From Paenibacillus bovis (GTDB lineage Bacteria > Bacillota > Bacilli > Paenibacillales > Paenibacillaceae): a stretch of DNA of 64,000 bases. Location of the stretch: positions 2,845,501 through 2,909,500 of the forward strand of contig NZ_CP013023.1 in NCBI RefSeq assembly GCF_001421015.2, written 5' to 3'. Below are positions 36,641 through 45,187 of the stretch, in pieces. The position numbers and the translations under genes were made by a program. Numbering within the stretch: the stretch's first letter is position 1; each line of letters begins with the position of its first letter. The notes beneath the pieces are model-generated. The model was not told the DNA's origin. It worked only from the letters and a program-made list of their open reading frames with translations, and did no database searches.

Positions 36641-37062
36641 TATTAATCACCTCATCTATTTATAAATCATTCATAGTTAACGGCAAGTGATCATAAGTCT
36701 ATCATTCAGGAAAATAGATATAGTGTTCCGTTAACTTGAGTTTATTGTAATCGGCTTTCCTTAAAGAAAACTTAAAGGAACCTGATATTCACCTAAAACC
36801 TCTGTCAAAATAAGCTTCCAGGACATATATTTATCAAATCATCGATAGATTCCATACAAGCCAGTAATCATTTGTTCATAATGTAATGATAAAGTGCAAA
36901 AAATAAGAATAATTGTTTAAACTATAATTGACAAATTTAAGTCTATAGTGCTACATTTAAATGGGTACAAAGAACCTTTGAATACTATTATATAAACATG
37001 ATTACCCTTTTATATAGATATAAAAGCTTACATGTCAATATTGAAGGGAGAAGACCTGCCAT
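36641..37062. other. Divergent intergenic region with an inverted repeat
   Basis: AGTTAACGG (36675-36683) and CCGTTAACT (36728-36736) are perfect inverted 9-base arms 44 bases apart, in the promoter area of the GTG-started small gene. TTGACA at 36928-36933 with TACATT 18 bases on is a weak candidate promoter for the gene at 37063. I see no coding region here. Confidence 0.5.
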
Positions 37063-37890
37063 ATGTTTGCTTTTAACTCGTTCAATGAGAGAACGTTGAC
37101 GCTGACAGATAAAGAGATGTTTTTTCTGGCTGGCATTATGGGTTTTGACCGGATTCTGGGTACAGATAACCCGTTTTCGATGCAGAATACCGGAGCACTG
37201 ACTATGAACTGGAAGCAGGTAGCTGTATCGCTGCTGCAAAAAGGATGCCTGAGTGCAGAGCAGTTTGAAGCTCTGGTGACTCAGACAGCGCCTGACACAC
37301 ATCCGTTTACCGGTATTTACAAGCGGGGATGCTGTCTCCGGTACCAGTATAAGACAGAGTCAGGCAAGCAGCTCTATGATAGTCATACTTATTTTAGCAG
37401 TGATGGAGTAATCGAGATCCGACAGGCGGAGGATTTGCCTGGTTATTATACACTCAGACCTATGGGCACATTAACAGAGGCATGCAGCGTAGTTATGGAA
37501 CAGATGAATCTGAATACGTATCCGGCCAATGAGATGCCGGCACTGACTTTTTCCGGTCAATGGTTTGATGAGTATATACGGAACAAGCAGAGTCATCGTA
37601 ATCGCCAATTAACTAAACAGCTGAGTGAAATGACTGGTGATCTGGAAGGGTCCAGATTATTTGCCGGTGTATTAGCAGAGAACCGATTGTATGCAGAGGT
37701 TCAATTTTCCTACTGGGATGAAGAAAGCTGGCAGCGCAAAGGCGCAATTCTGCTGGCGGATGATGATACCAACTGGATCGTACGGCGCAGCAATCAAGAT
37801 CAGGAAGACTGGATGATTGCAGTACCAGCAGATAAAGTTCATTTTCGTCAAATGCTGCTGGATTGGGTACAGCAGCCTGAATCCGTCTAA
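37063..37890 (+). CDS. Hypothetical protein, 275 residues
   Basis: Preceded by AAGGGAGAAGACCTGCCAT. It is a cytosolic protein with an N-terminal helical part (LTLTDKEMFFLAGIMGFDRI), a middle of beta strands (CCLRYQYKTESGKQLYD, GVIEIRQAEDLPGYYTLRPM) and a C-terminal part with WIVRRSNQDQEDWMIAVPAD. The shape of two related alpha-beta halves recalls EspG-like secretion chaperones of type VII systems, but no type VII genes are present and I do not claim this. Family not recognised. Confidence 0.65.
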   Translation: MFAFNSFNERTLTLTDKEMFFLAGIMGFDRILGTDNPFSMQNTGALTMNWKQVAVSLLQKGCLSAEQFEALVTQTAPDTHPFTGIYKRGCCLRYQYKTESGKQLYDSHTYFSSDGVIEIRQAEDLPGYYTLRPMGTLTEACSVVMEQMNLNTYPANEMPALTFSGQWFDEYIRNKQSHRNRQLTKQLSEMTGDLEGSRLFAGVLAENRLYAEVQFSYWDEESWQRKGAILLADDDTNWIVRRSNQDQEDWMIAVPADKVHFRQMLLDWVQQPESV

Positions 37891-38007
37891 AAGCTGTATT
37901 GATATGCAAAATCGACGAATTGAAACAGATAGTTATCAAAAAAAGTTTGTTTATTGGTCATTGACTATCTTTACGATTGTCAGAACGTTCATATCAGAAG
38001 CCAAATA

Positions 38008-38042
38008 AAAACCGGACAGTATTTTACGCTGTCCGGTTTTGT
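38008..38042. terminator. Terminator downstream of the 275-residue gene
   Basis: AAAACCGGACAG and CTGTCCGGTTTT form a perfect 12-base stem with a 9-base loop, followed by GTC. Confidence 0.88.
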
Positions 38043-38166
38043 CATTTCTCTCCTACGTCTGTATATAAATATATATTAAGGTGATTCCTTATTACCTGTA
38101 TGTGGGTAATTGTTGTGGCAAGCTAATTAGCAAGTGGCCAACAACACATGTGAGGGAGTGAATAAT

Positions 38167-38970
38167 ATGGAATCCACAGTTCAATCTAACCGTTTTGAGG
38201 GCAAGACGGCACTGGTTACCGGTGGCGGCTCCGGTATTGGTAAGGCTACAGCATTAAAGTTTGCTGCGCAGGGGGCTAACGTCATTATCTGTGACCTGTC
38301 GCCAGAACGAATCCGGGAGACTGAAGAAGAAATTAAGGCGATCCGTGCCGATGCCGTGCTCGCTCTTGAGATAGATATTGCAAACGAAGAACAGGTTAAA
38401 CATGCTATTGAAAAAGGTGCAGAACATTTTGGCGGATTGCATGTTGTATTTGCCAATGCCGGAATTAACGGTACACTGGCTCCGATCGACGAGATCAGCT
38501 ATGAAGACTGGCAGCGTACGATCAATACCAATCTGGGCGGTACATTTTTGACTGTAAAGTATGCGCTTCCTTTTTTGAAAAAAGAAGGTGGCAGTATTGT
38601 GATTACCAGTTCCATTAATGGTAATACTACATTTGCAAGCTTCGGTATGTCGGCATACAGTTCCTCCAAAGCAGCACAGGTGGCCTTTACCAAGATGGCA
38701 GCGCTTGAGCTCGCTCAGTTCAAAGTACGGGTCAATGTTATTTGTCCCGGAGCTATCTCGACCAATATCGACCAGAGTACGGAACGCAACGAAACGGTGG
38801 AAAAAATTGCGATTCCGATCGAATTCCCGAACGGTCGACAGCCGCTGGCTGGTCAATCCGGTTCGGCAGACAATGTAGCGGATCTGGTTACTTTCCTGTC
38901 TTCCGCTGAAGCTTCTCATATTACAGGTGCCCAGATTGTTATTGATGGTGCGGAATCCCTGCTCTGCTAA
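38167..38970 (+). CDS. Short-chain dehydrogenase/reductase
   Basis: 267 residues from ATG 38167, preceded by GAGGGAGTGAATAAT. The classical SDR motifs are intact: TGGGSGIGKATAL for the cofactor, NAGINGTLAP, the catalytic serine in ITSSINGN, and the tyrosine/lysine pair in AYSSSKAAQVAF. The C terminus HITGAQIVIDGAESLLC is typical of 3-oxoacyl-ACP reductase-like or glucose dehydrogenase-like members. Substrate is not evident. Single gene with a terminator 50 bases downstream. Confidence 0.93.
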   Translation: MESTVQSNRFEGKTALVTGGGSGIGKATALKFAAQGANVIICDLSPERIRETEEEIKAIRADAVLALEIDIANEEQVKHAIEKGAEHFGGLHVVFANAGINGTLAPIDEISYEDWQRTINTNLGGTFLTVKYALPFLKKEGGSIVITSSINGNTTFASFGMSAYSSSKAAQVAFTKMAALELAQFKVRVNVICPGAISTNIDQSTERNETVEKIAIPIEFPNGRQPLAGQSGSADNVADLVTFLSSAEASHITGAQIVIDGAESLLC

Positions 38971-39022
38971 ATATCTGCCCGGCGAATCTTTATCGGAATA
39001 ATTTATACATTTAAATATTTGC

Positions 39023-39056
39023 AAAAGGAAGCTCTCCCATTAGAGCTTCCTTTTTT
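39023..39056 (+). terminator. Terminator of the SDR gene
   Basis: AAAAGGAAGCTCT and AGAGCTTCCTTTT form a perfect 13-base stem with a 6-base loop and two further T residues. Confidence 0.92.
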
Positions 39057-39268
39057 GGCTTTGCAGGTTCAAACTTTTATAAAGGATCATGTATAATTAA
39101 AAATGAAAATAAGCTAAGTTCACTATAAAAAGTTATAAGTAATTACTATAAATCGTTTGCCAAGGTTAATCTGACGCAGACAGTAGCAAGTGAATAATGT
39201 AGAACGTTTGAGCGATAAGTGAACAATGCAGTGCATTTGGATAGAATAGAGTATGGTGAGCAGATAAC

Positions 39269-39308
39269 GATCAATATTTTGTATATTAGATCAATATTTT
39301 GTATATTA
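39269..39308. repeat. Exact tandem duplication of a 20-base unit
   Basis: GATCAATATTTTGTATATTA occurs twice head to tail (39269-39288, 39289-39308) in the AT-rich stretch before the DUF1992 gene. Nothing coding was found between 39057 and 39438. Confidence 0.9.
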
Positions 39309-39327
39309 ATCGTGACGTTACTATCAA

Positions 39328-39380
39328 GAACGTATAAATTGAGAACGTATAAAAACGTATAAAAACGTATAAAAACGTAC
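39328..39380. repeat. Ten-base tandem repeat AAAAACGTAT
   Basis: GAACGTAT motifs begin at 39328 and 39343 and are followed by AAAAACGTAT at 39351 and 39361 and AAAAACGTAC at 39371. The 10-base period equals one helical turn, so the A-tracts would be phased and could bend the DNA upstream of the gene at 39439. Confidence 0.8.
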
Positions 39381-39438
39381 TTAATTTGAGAAAATTTAAT
39401 TTGATCGATACATTGAACTGCCGAGAGGAGAGAGTACT

Positions 39439-39810
39439 ATGTTATCCTGGCTAGCGGATCAGATGATTGAGGAAGCTATGCAAAAAGGAGAATTTGATGA
39501 TCTGCCCGGCAAAGGCAAGCCGCTGGAGTTGGAAGATCTGTCTCATGTGCCCGAGGAATTGCGTGCAGCTTATAAAATTATGAAAAATGCAAATATTATG
39601 CCGGAGGAGCTGACACTCCGGCAGGAGATGCTGACATTGACTGATCTGATTACAGCCTGTCAGCATGACGGAGAGCGCCAGGAACTGCGCAAAAGGCTGG
39701 ATGAAAAGACTCTGCGGCTGAATATGCTCACTGCTCAAAACGGATGGGCAAATAATCCATCCTATGGACGATATGAGAACAAGATTCGCAAGCGTCTCAC
39801 CGGCTTCTAA
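39439..39810 (+). CDS. DUF1992 domain protein (YhdN/DnaJC28-conserved domain)
   Basis: 123 residues, preceded by CGAGAGGAGAGAGTACT. The conserved segment FDDLPGKGKPLELEDLSHVP is diagnostic of DUF1992, followed by AYKIMKNANIMPEELTLRQE. The family is widespread in bacteria and shared with the C-terminal part of a mitochondrial DnaJ-related protein, but its molecular role is not defined. Residues 60-110 are helical. It precedes hrpB by 72 bases in the same direction and may share its transcript. Confidence 0.9.
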   Translation: MLSWLADQMIEEAMQKGEFDDLPGKGKPLELEDLSHVPEELRAAYKIMKNANIMPEELTLRQEMLTLTDLITACQHDGERQELRKRLDEKTLRLNMLTAQNGWANNPSYGRYENKIRKRLTGF

Positions 39811-39882
39811 GTATGCAGCTCTGCATAGCGGGATAGGCGATAAATCCATTTTTTCTAAATTGTTGACCGGAAAGGAAATACT

Positions 39883-42495
39883 ATGCTTAATGAATCTGTA
39901 TCATTACCGGTGGATGATCTGATCACCGATCTGAAAAACGCGCTGGCACAATCAGGCTCTGCTGTATTGACTGCGGAGCCTGGTGCCGGAAAAACGACAC
40001 GGCTGCCACTCGCACTGCGGCATGAATCCTGGCTGAACGGTCGGCGCATTATTATGCTGGAACCGAGAAGACTCGCAGCTATATCGGCTGCCCGTTATAT
40101 GGCAGCTGCTCTGGGAGAACGTGTAGGTGAAACGGTTGGATATCGGGTTGCCATGGATACTCGCGTTGGCCCGCGAACAATAATAGAAGTAGTAACCGAA
40201 GGCGTGCTTACACGGATGCTTCAGCATGATCCTTCACTGGAACAGGCGGGTTTGATTATTCTGGATGAATTTCATGAACGGAATCTGCATGCGGATCTTG
40301 GACTTGCTTTCACGCTGGAGAGCAAGTCCCTTTTGCGTGAAGATCTGAGAATACTGGTTATGTCTGCCACAATGGATCCTGAACCTGTAGCCGCATTACT
40401 CGGCGGTGCGCCTGTATTATCCAGTGCCGGCAGAAGCTATCCTGTAGAGACCTATTATGAAGAAGGAGAGTCGGCGTATACACTATATCGCCGTTCTTCG
40501 GGACGAATAGAGCAGAAGCTGGCTGCTACCATAATTAAAGCTCTGCACCGGCATGAAGGACATGCGCTTGTTTTTCTTCCAGGTGTACGGGAGATCAGGC
40601 GCGTACAGGATGAACTGCTGGCGAGTAGTGAGCCACTGCTGCGTCAGACGGATATTGTAATGCTGCACGGTGGATTGAAGCCGGAGCAACAGGATCTGGC
40701 TGTTCGGCCGGGCCCGGCTGATCGCCGCAAGGTGGTATTGGCTACATCGCTGGCCGAGTCCAGTGTGACGGTGGATGGGGTTAATATCGTAATTGACAGC
40801 GGATTGATGCGTACGCGTCTGTTCTCTGCCCGCACAGGCATGGAGCGAATGGAGACGCTACAGGTATCTGTCGATGCTGCCGACCAGCGCCGGGGCAGGG
40901 CTGGGCGACAGCGGCCGGGTGTCTGCTACAGAATGTGGAGCAGTGAAGAACATCGGCATCTGGCAGAAGCGCGTACGCCAGAGATTCTGCAAAGCGATCT
41001 GGCTCCGCTCGCACTGGAAGTAGCTTCCTGGGGAACATCGGTACAAGAATTGTACTGGCTGGATCAGCCACCTGCAGCTTCTTATAATCAGGCAGTAGAA
41101 CTGCTGAAGCAACTGGAAGGTCTTGAACATGATGGACGCATTACCGAACATGGACGCCGTCTGGCGCAAATGGGTACACATCCGCGTCTTGGTCATATGA
41201 TGCTAAAGGCTGTCCATTGGAATATGGAACGTGAAGCCTGTGATATAGCGGCCCTGCTGCAGGAAAGGGATATCCTGTCTTCGACTGCAGCCGGTATTGA
41301 TCTGGCTCACCGGCTCGAAACGCTTCAGGGAAAAGGCTGTTATACGGCTGATCGTCATATTATAGAGCGAATCAAGGAGTGGTCAGCACGCTTTTACAAA
41401 CAGCTGAGCCACGTTCAGCATCAAGATTCGCTCCATGAATCTTCAAAGGAGAAAACAGACTCAAAACATAATACCTCTACCCATACACAGTATGCGCAGG
41501 TTCATGCAGAATATGCGCCGGGCGATGACTGGCTGGGTATGCTGGTCTCTCTGGCATATCCAGATCGAATCGCCAAAAACCGGGGAGATGGCAAATTTTT
41601 GCTGCGGCTAGGACGTGGAGCACATATCCCTGTCTATCGCGGACAAGCCGAATACGTATCCACTTCCTCTTATCTGGTCGCTGCGGAACTGGATGATAAC
41701 GGCAGTGAGAGCCGCATCCTGTTGGCAGCGGGTATCCACGAACAGAGTATTCGTCAGATTCATGCCGATCAGATACAGACTGTTCGAGCAGTGGCTTATG
41801 ATGCAGAGCGGGAATCGGTATCTGCCCGGAAAATAACGCGGCTCGGTGCAATTGAGCTGAGCTCGGTTAATGATCCATTGCCTTCCGCAGAGGATATCCA
41901 GCAGGCACTGCTGGCTGCTATTCGTGAGAGAGGACTTGGCATGCTTCAGTGGTCGCGAGCAGCGCTGCAATTGCGTCAGCGAATAGACTGTATGCACCGG
42001 CTGGATCCAGATTATCCATCGGTTGACGAACAGCAGCTGCTGAATGAAGCGGAGGAATGGCTGCTGCCTTATTTGCAGGGGATGCGTCGTCTCTCCGAAG
42101 TGAAAAAGCTGAATCCGGCAGAACTGCTTGCTAACAGGCTCTCCTGGGAGCAAAAGCAGCGAATGGATCAGCAGGTTCCTACCCATATCCAAGTGCCTAG
42201 CGGAAGTCGTATCCCTATAGATTACACCGACCCGGAGCGTCCTTCGATCGCTGTGCGTCTGCAAGAGATGTTCGGCTGTACGTCTACACCGCTGATCGGC
42301 GGGAGAGTGCCACTTACCATTCAGCTGCTGTCTCCGGCAAGTCGTCCGGTTCAGGTGACCAATGACCTGGAGAGCTTTTGGAAAGAAGCTTATTTTGAAG
42401 TGAAAAAGGATCTAAAAGGCCGTTATCCAAAACATTACTGGCCGGATCAGCCGCTGGAAGCGCAAGCGACCAATCGGTTCAAACCGCGCCAGTAG
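39883..42495 (+). CDS. hrpB: ATP-dependent helicase HrpB (DEAH family)
   Basis: 870 residues, the usual HrpB length. Helicase motifs in order are Walker A AEPGAGKTTRLPLAL, motif II LDEFHERNLHADLG (DEFH), motif III SATMDPEPVA, and in the second RecA-like domain LATSLAESSVTVDGV and RRGRAGRQRPG. The HrpB C-terminal domain follows, including WLLPYLQGMRRLSEV and the ending GRYPKHYWPDQPLEAQATNR. It is an RNA or DNA helicase of poorly defined role, dispensable in most bacteria. A 30-residue Ser/His/Lys-rich insertion at about 515-550 looks like a flexible linker. Confidence 0.96.
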   Translation: MLNESVSLPVDDLITDLKNALAQSGSAVLTAEPGAGKTTRLPLALRHESWLNGRRIIMLEPRRLAAISAARYMAAALGERVGETVGYRVAMDTRVGPRTIIEVVTEGVLTRMLQHDPSLEQAGLIILDEFHERNLHADLGLAFTLESKSLLREDLRILVMSATMDPEPVAALLGGAPVLSSAGRSYPVETYYEEGESAYTLYRRSSGRIEQKLAATIIKALHRHEGHALVFLPGVREIRRVQDELLASSEPLLRQTDIVMLHGGLKPEQQDLAVRPGPADRRKVVLATSLAESSVTVDGVNIVIDSGLMRTRLFSARTGMERMETLQVSVDAADQRRGRAGRQRPGVCYRMWSSEEHRHLAEARTPEILQSDLAPLALEVASWGTSVQELYWLDQPPAASYNQAVELLKQLEGLEHDGRITEHGRRLAQMGTHPRLGHMMLKAVHWNMEREACDIAALLQERDILSSTAAGIDLAHRLETLQGKGCYTADRHIIERIKEWSARFYKQLSHVQHQDSLHESSKEKTDSKHNTSTHTQYAQVHAEYAPGDDWLGMLVSLAYPDRIAKNRGDGKFLLRLGRGAHIPVYRGQAEYVSTSSYLVAAELDDNGSESRILLAAGIHEQSIRQIHADQIQTVRAVAYDAERESVSARKITRLGAIELSSVNDPLPSAEDIQQALLAAIRERGLGMLQWSRAALQLRQRIDCMHRLDPDYPSVDEQQLLNEAEEWLLPYLQGMRRLSEVKKLNPAELLANRLSWEQKQRMDQQVPTHIQVPSGSRIPIDYTDPERPSIAVRLQEMFGCTSTPLIGGRVPLTIQLLSPASRPVQVTNDLESFWKEAYFEVKKDLKGRYPKHYWPDQPLEAQATNRFKPRQ

Positions 42496-42526
42496 ATGCT
42501 TACATGATGAGTCGACGTTTGAATGA

Positions 42527-42552
42527 ATCCCTGCACGGGTAAGTATAAGCAG
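42527..42552 (+). promoter_or_regulatory. Sigma-B-like promoter of the general stress protein gene
   Basis: GTTTGA (42527-42532) and GGGTAA (42547-42552) are 14 bases apart, close to the general-stress consensus GTTTAA-N12-14-GGGTAT. The related B. subtilis gene yflT is a general stress gene. Whether the organism has sigma-B itself cannot be seen. Confidence 0.55.
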
Positions 42553-42641
42553 GACCACATGTACAACAATGTACCAAATCTTGAAAGTTACAACATCTTC
42601 ACGACGGCTTGTACAAAGCCAACCATAGGGAGGTAACAATC

Positions 42642-43343
42642 ATGGACAAGAAAATTGTGGGTGTATTCGAAACGGAACGCGAAGCATCTAAAGCGATAGA
42701 AGAGCTGAAAGCACAGGGATTCACTACAGATGAAATCTCGGTTATTACCAAGGATAAAGAAGATATGCGTGCCATCACGGACGAGACCGATACCAAAGCA
42801 CCCGAAGGTGTAGCTGCAGGCGCAACTACAGGCGGTATTCTCGGTGGTACGGCAGGTTTGCTCGCCGGACTGGGCGCATTGGCTATTCCGGGTATCGGAC
42901 CGATTCTGGCAGCCGGACCTATCGCAGCGACAATTACGGGAGCTGCTGTAGGCGCAGGTGCAGGCGGATTGGTAGGTGGTCTGGTAGGCATGGGTATTCC
43001 TGAAGACGAAGCCAACGAGTATGAAGGCTACGTAAATGAAGGTAAAATTCTGGTGCTGGTAGATGAAGATGATCGCTATGATCATGCTTACGGAGTATTC
43101 CGGAACAACCGCTCACTGAACGAATCCAGATACCGTACACGTGACGACGGACAAGCAATTGATTCGACTACGACTGGCACAACAATGAATGCTTCAGCAA
43201 CAAGTCAAAGAGAGACTCGTACCGAAGATGATCCGAATGAGTCGGAAGTTCGCAGCGATGTTACTCCAAAAGATACCAATAATGATAGTCAGGGCTCGGA
43301 TAACAAACTGACTTCTTACTCTAATGGTGGATACGGCGTCTAA
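42642..43343 (+). CDS. General stress protein 17M-like protein (YflT domain)
   Basis: 233 residues from ATG 42642, preceded by AGGGAGGTAACAATC. Residues 1-60 form the GSP17M/YflT domain (VGVFETEREASKAIEELKAQ, DEISVITKDKEDM). Residues about 65-130 are a glycine- and alanine-rich hydrophobic stretch with glycine zippers (GGILGGTAGLLAGLGALAIP, AGAGGLVGGLVGMGIP). The C-terminal 90 residues are polar and low in complexity. Members are induced by general stress; their mechanism is not known. A sigma-B-like promoter lies upstream. Confidence 0.9.
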   Translation: MDKKIVGVFETEREASKAIEELKAQGFTTDEISVITKDKEDMRAITDETDTKAPEGVAAGATTGGILGGTAGLLAGLGALAIPGIGPILAAGPIAATITGAAVGAGAGGLVGGLVGMGIPEDEANEYEGYVNEGKILVLVDEDDRYDHAYGVFRNNRSLNESRYRTRDDGQAIDSTTTGTTMNASATSQRETRTEDDPNESEVRSDVTPKDTNNDSQGSDNKLTSYSNGGYGV

Positions 43344-43449
43344 AAGCAGCCGTATGACCCATGCAGATCTTACCAGTAAATACACCAGCATATACAGCAA
43401 ATCGGATAGATGAATAATCTGTCTCCTGCAAACATGACGCTTTAAACAG

Positions 43450-43487
43450 GCTCATCTTCGGTAGAATACTGCCGGAGATGGGCTTTT
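43450..43487 (+). terminator. Terminator of the general stress protein gene
   Basis: GCTCATCTTCGG and CCGGAGATGGGC form a stem with two G-T type mismatches and a 10-base loop, followed by TTTT. Confidence 0.75.
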
Positions 43488-43634
43488 CGTCATATTTCAG
43501 CAGGTTTCGCTATAATCTCAGAGCTAATTTTACGGATTAGGTTATAAATGCCCTATCCGATTTGCAGGATTGACGTTATACTGGCAGTGGAAGGTACTAT
43601 ACTTTCCAAAACTATGAATGGGGAGGTAATACTG

Positions 43635-43844
43635 ATGCAAGCTCAGCTAATGTTTAATCATCAGACGTCAGGGTCGGTCAAAGAAAAGAAAAAGACGCGT
43701 CGTCAATGGATTAAAAAATTGCGCAATGAACTGCGGATGCCTGGTTCACCAGCGCAGACTCCAAAACAAGGCGCGTATATTCCAGCTCCGCCAGCAATGT
43801 CCAATGCAGGTACGTGGAATGATGAAATGATGATATGTAAATAA
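43635..43844 (+). CDS. Small basic protein, 69 residues
   Basis: ATG 43635 follows GGGGAGGTAATACTG. The N-terminal half is strongly basic (KEKKKTRRQWIKKLRNELRM) and the C-terminal half proline/alanine rich (YIPAPPAMSNAGTWNDEMMI). No membrane helix is present. The strong ribosome site supports expression. It precedes the acyltransferase gene by 33 bases and may be in the same operon. Function unknown. Confidence 0.65.
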   Translation: MQAQLMFNHQTSGSVKEKKKTRRQWIKKLRNELRMPGSPAQTPKQGAYIPAPPAMSNAGTWNDEMMICK

Positions 43845-43877
43845 TCATGCAGTTGTTATGATGATCGGGAGAGCAGT

Positions 43878-45035
43878 ATGATACAAAAACAAAGACTTGG
43901 AGAAATTGAGATTTTGCGTGGCATGGCTTTTGCCGCCGTTGTGCTGCAGCACTCGATCGCTCATTACTCCGTCGTGCCTGAAGTGACGGCGGGAGATGGT
44001 GTCAGACTTACACTGATGCTATTAGCGGCCAAATTTGCGGTACCGGCCTTTATCTTTATCACTGGGCTGGTGCTTTTTTATAACTATGACGGGGTGATAT
44101 CCTACAGCTCTTTTATCCGCAAACGGTTTAAAGATATTATTGTGCCCTATTTATTGTGGTCACTGCTTTATGCCGGGCTGAATGGAACTTATGCCAGACC
44201 GGTTATAGAATGGCTGCCGGATGTTACCCGGTACTGGTATACTGGCAAGTCCAGCTACCATCTCTGGTATATTGTCATGATTATACCTATGTATCTGCTG
44301 TTTCCTTTTCTGCGTACGATGGTACGAAAAGCGGTACAGTGGACGAGTCAACGGCAATATGCGTTATGGCTACTGCCCTTGATCCTGTTTGCGGGTTATG
44401 AGCTGATTTTGTTTCTACGGCCTTGGCTATCGGACTTGGCGGAAGCTTGGCAAATCCCGGTATTGACTCCGTACTTTACTACGTATGCAGACCGGAATAT
44501 TGTATACTATCTGTATTATTTCTTTCTAGGAGCGTTAGCCGGTCTACATATTAATAGTTTCCTGGGTATGCTGCAACGGGTCAAATTCCCGATATTGCTG
44601 CTATGCGGGTTATTTGTACTGTATTACACAGGGCTGGTCACTGGGGGATTTCCGGCAGATGCCTCTTATGGCAGACGATTTATTGGACTTGCGCTGCTGC
44701 AGCCGTTGATGGCTGTGTTTCTGACGGCATCTGTGCTGCTGGTCTATCAGCTGGCTCTCGGCATTACCCGATCAGAGAACAGCAGACATCGTCAATGGTG
44801 GATCACAATCAGCAGGTATTCCTATGGCGGTTATCTGGCTCATGCCCTGATGCTGAGAATTACGTATGAATTCGATGATTGGATCATGGCAGGATGGGAT
44901 ATCACGATACGTACAATAATTACAGCCCTTATTACTCTGGGCTTATCCATTTTGCTGACCTATCTGCTATCCCGTGTTCCTTACGGTGCCTGGCTCACTG
45001 GAATTCCATACCGTAAAATTCCCAAATCAACTTAG
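43878..45035 (+). CDS. Membrane acyltransferase (acyltransferase family 3)
   Basis: 385 residues with about ten membrane helices. The start EIEILRGMAFAAVVLQHSIA carries the conserved RG and QHS(H) residues of the family, and SYHLWYIVMIIPMYLLFPFL is the typical W-Y-I motif segment. Such enzymes transfer acetyl or succinyl groups to cell-surface polysaccharides or lipids from the inner to the outer face of the membrane. No polysaccharide cluster is adjacent, so the acceptor is unknown. Confidence 0.9.
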   Translation: MIQKQRLGEIEILRGMAFAAVVLQHSIAHYSVVPEVTAGDGVRLTLMLLAAKFAVPAFIFITGLVLFYNYDGVISYSSFIRKRFKDIIVPYLLWSLLYAGLNGTYARPVIEWLPDVTRYWYTGKSSYHLWYIVMIIPMYLLFPFLRTMVRKAVQWTSQRQYALWLLPLILFAGYELILFLRPWLSDLAEAWQIPVLTPYFTTYADRNIVYYLYYFFLGALAGLHINSFLGMLQRVKFPILLLCGLFVLYYTGLVTGGFPADASYGRRFIGLALLQPLMAVFLTASVLLVYQLALGITRSENSRHRQWWITISRYSYGGYLAHALMLRITYEFDDWIMAGWDITIRTIITALITLGLSILLTYLLSRVPYGAWLTGIPYRKIPKST

Positions 45036-45044
45036 ACTGATCAA

Positions 45045-45075
45045 AGACCTGTTCGCCGATGAACAGGTCTTTTTG
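45045..45075 (+). terminator. Terminator of the acyltransferase gene
   Basis: AGACCTGTTC and GAACAGGTCT form a perfect 10-base stem with a 6-base loop and TTTTT downstream. Confidence 0.93.
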
Positions 45076-45087
45076 TTACCTTTGCTT

Positions 45088-45146
45088 AACTTTTCAAAGT
45101 AGTGAAAGTTTCATATAATAGAACAAGTGGAATAATTTGTTCCACT
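45088..45146 (+). promoter_or_regulatory. Promoter and inverted repeats upstream of the RTP homologue
   Basis: TATAAT at 45114-45119 is the likely -10. AACTTTTCA and TGAAAGTT lie as inverted arms at about 45089-45110, over the -35 position, and AGTGGAA (45126-45132) and TTCCACT (45140-45146) form a perfect 7-base dyad at the transcription start. In B. subtilis rtp is repressed by its own product bound at its promoter, so these dyads are candidate RTP-type sites by inference. Confidence 0.55.
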
Positions 45147-45187
45147 GCGATAAATGTACGGGCAACTATGGAAAGGAGCAGAGTGAT

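Noticed and set aside
39269..39380. AT-rich repeats as a possible CRISPR or iteron array.
   Set aside because: The 20-mer occurs only twice with no spacer, and the 10-mer units are contiguous. Neither matches the Rep iteron motif.
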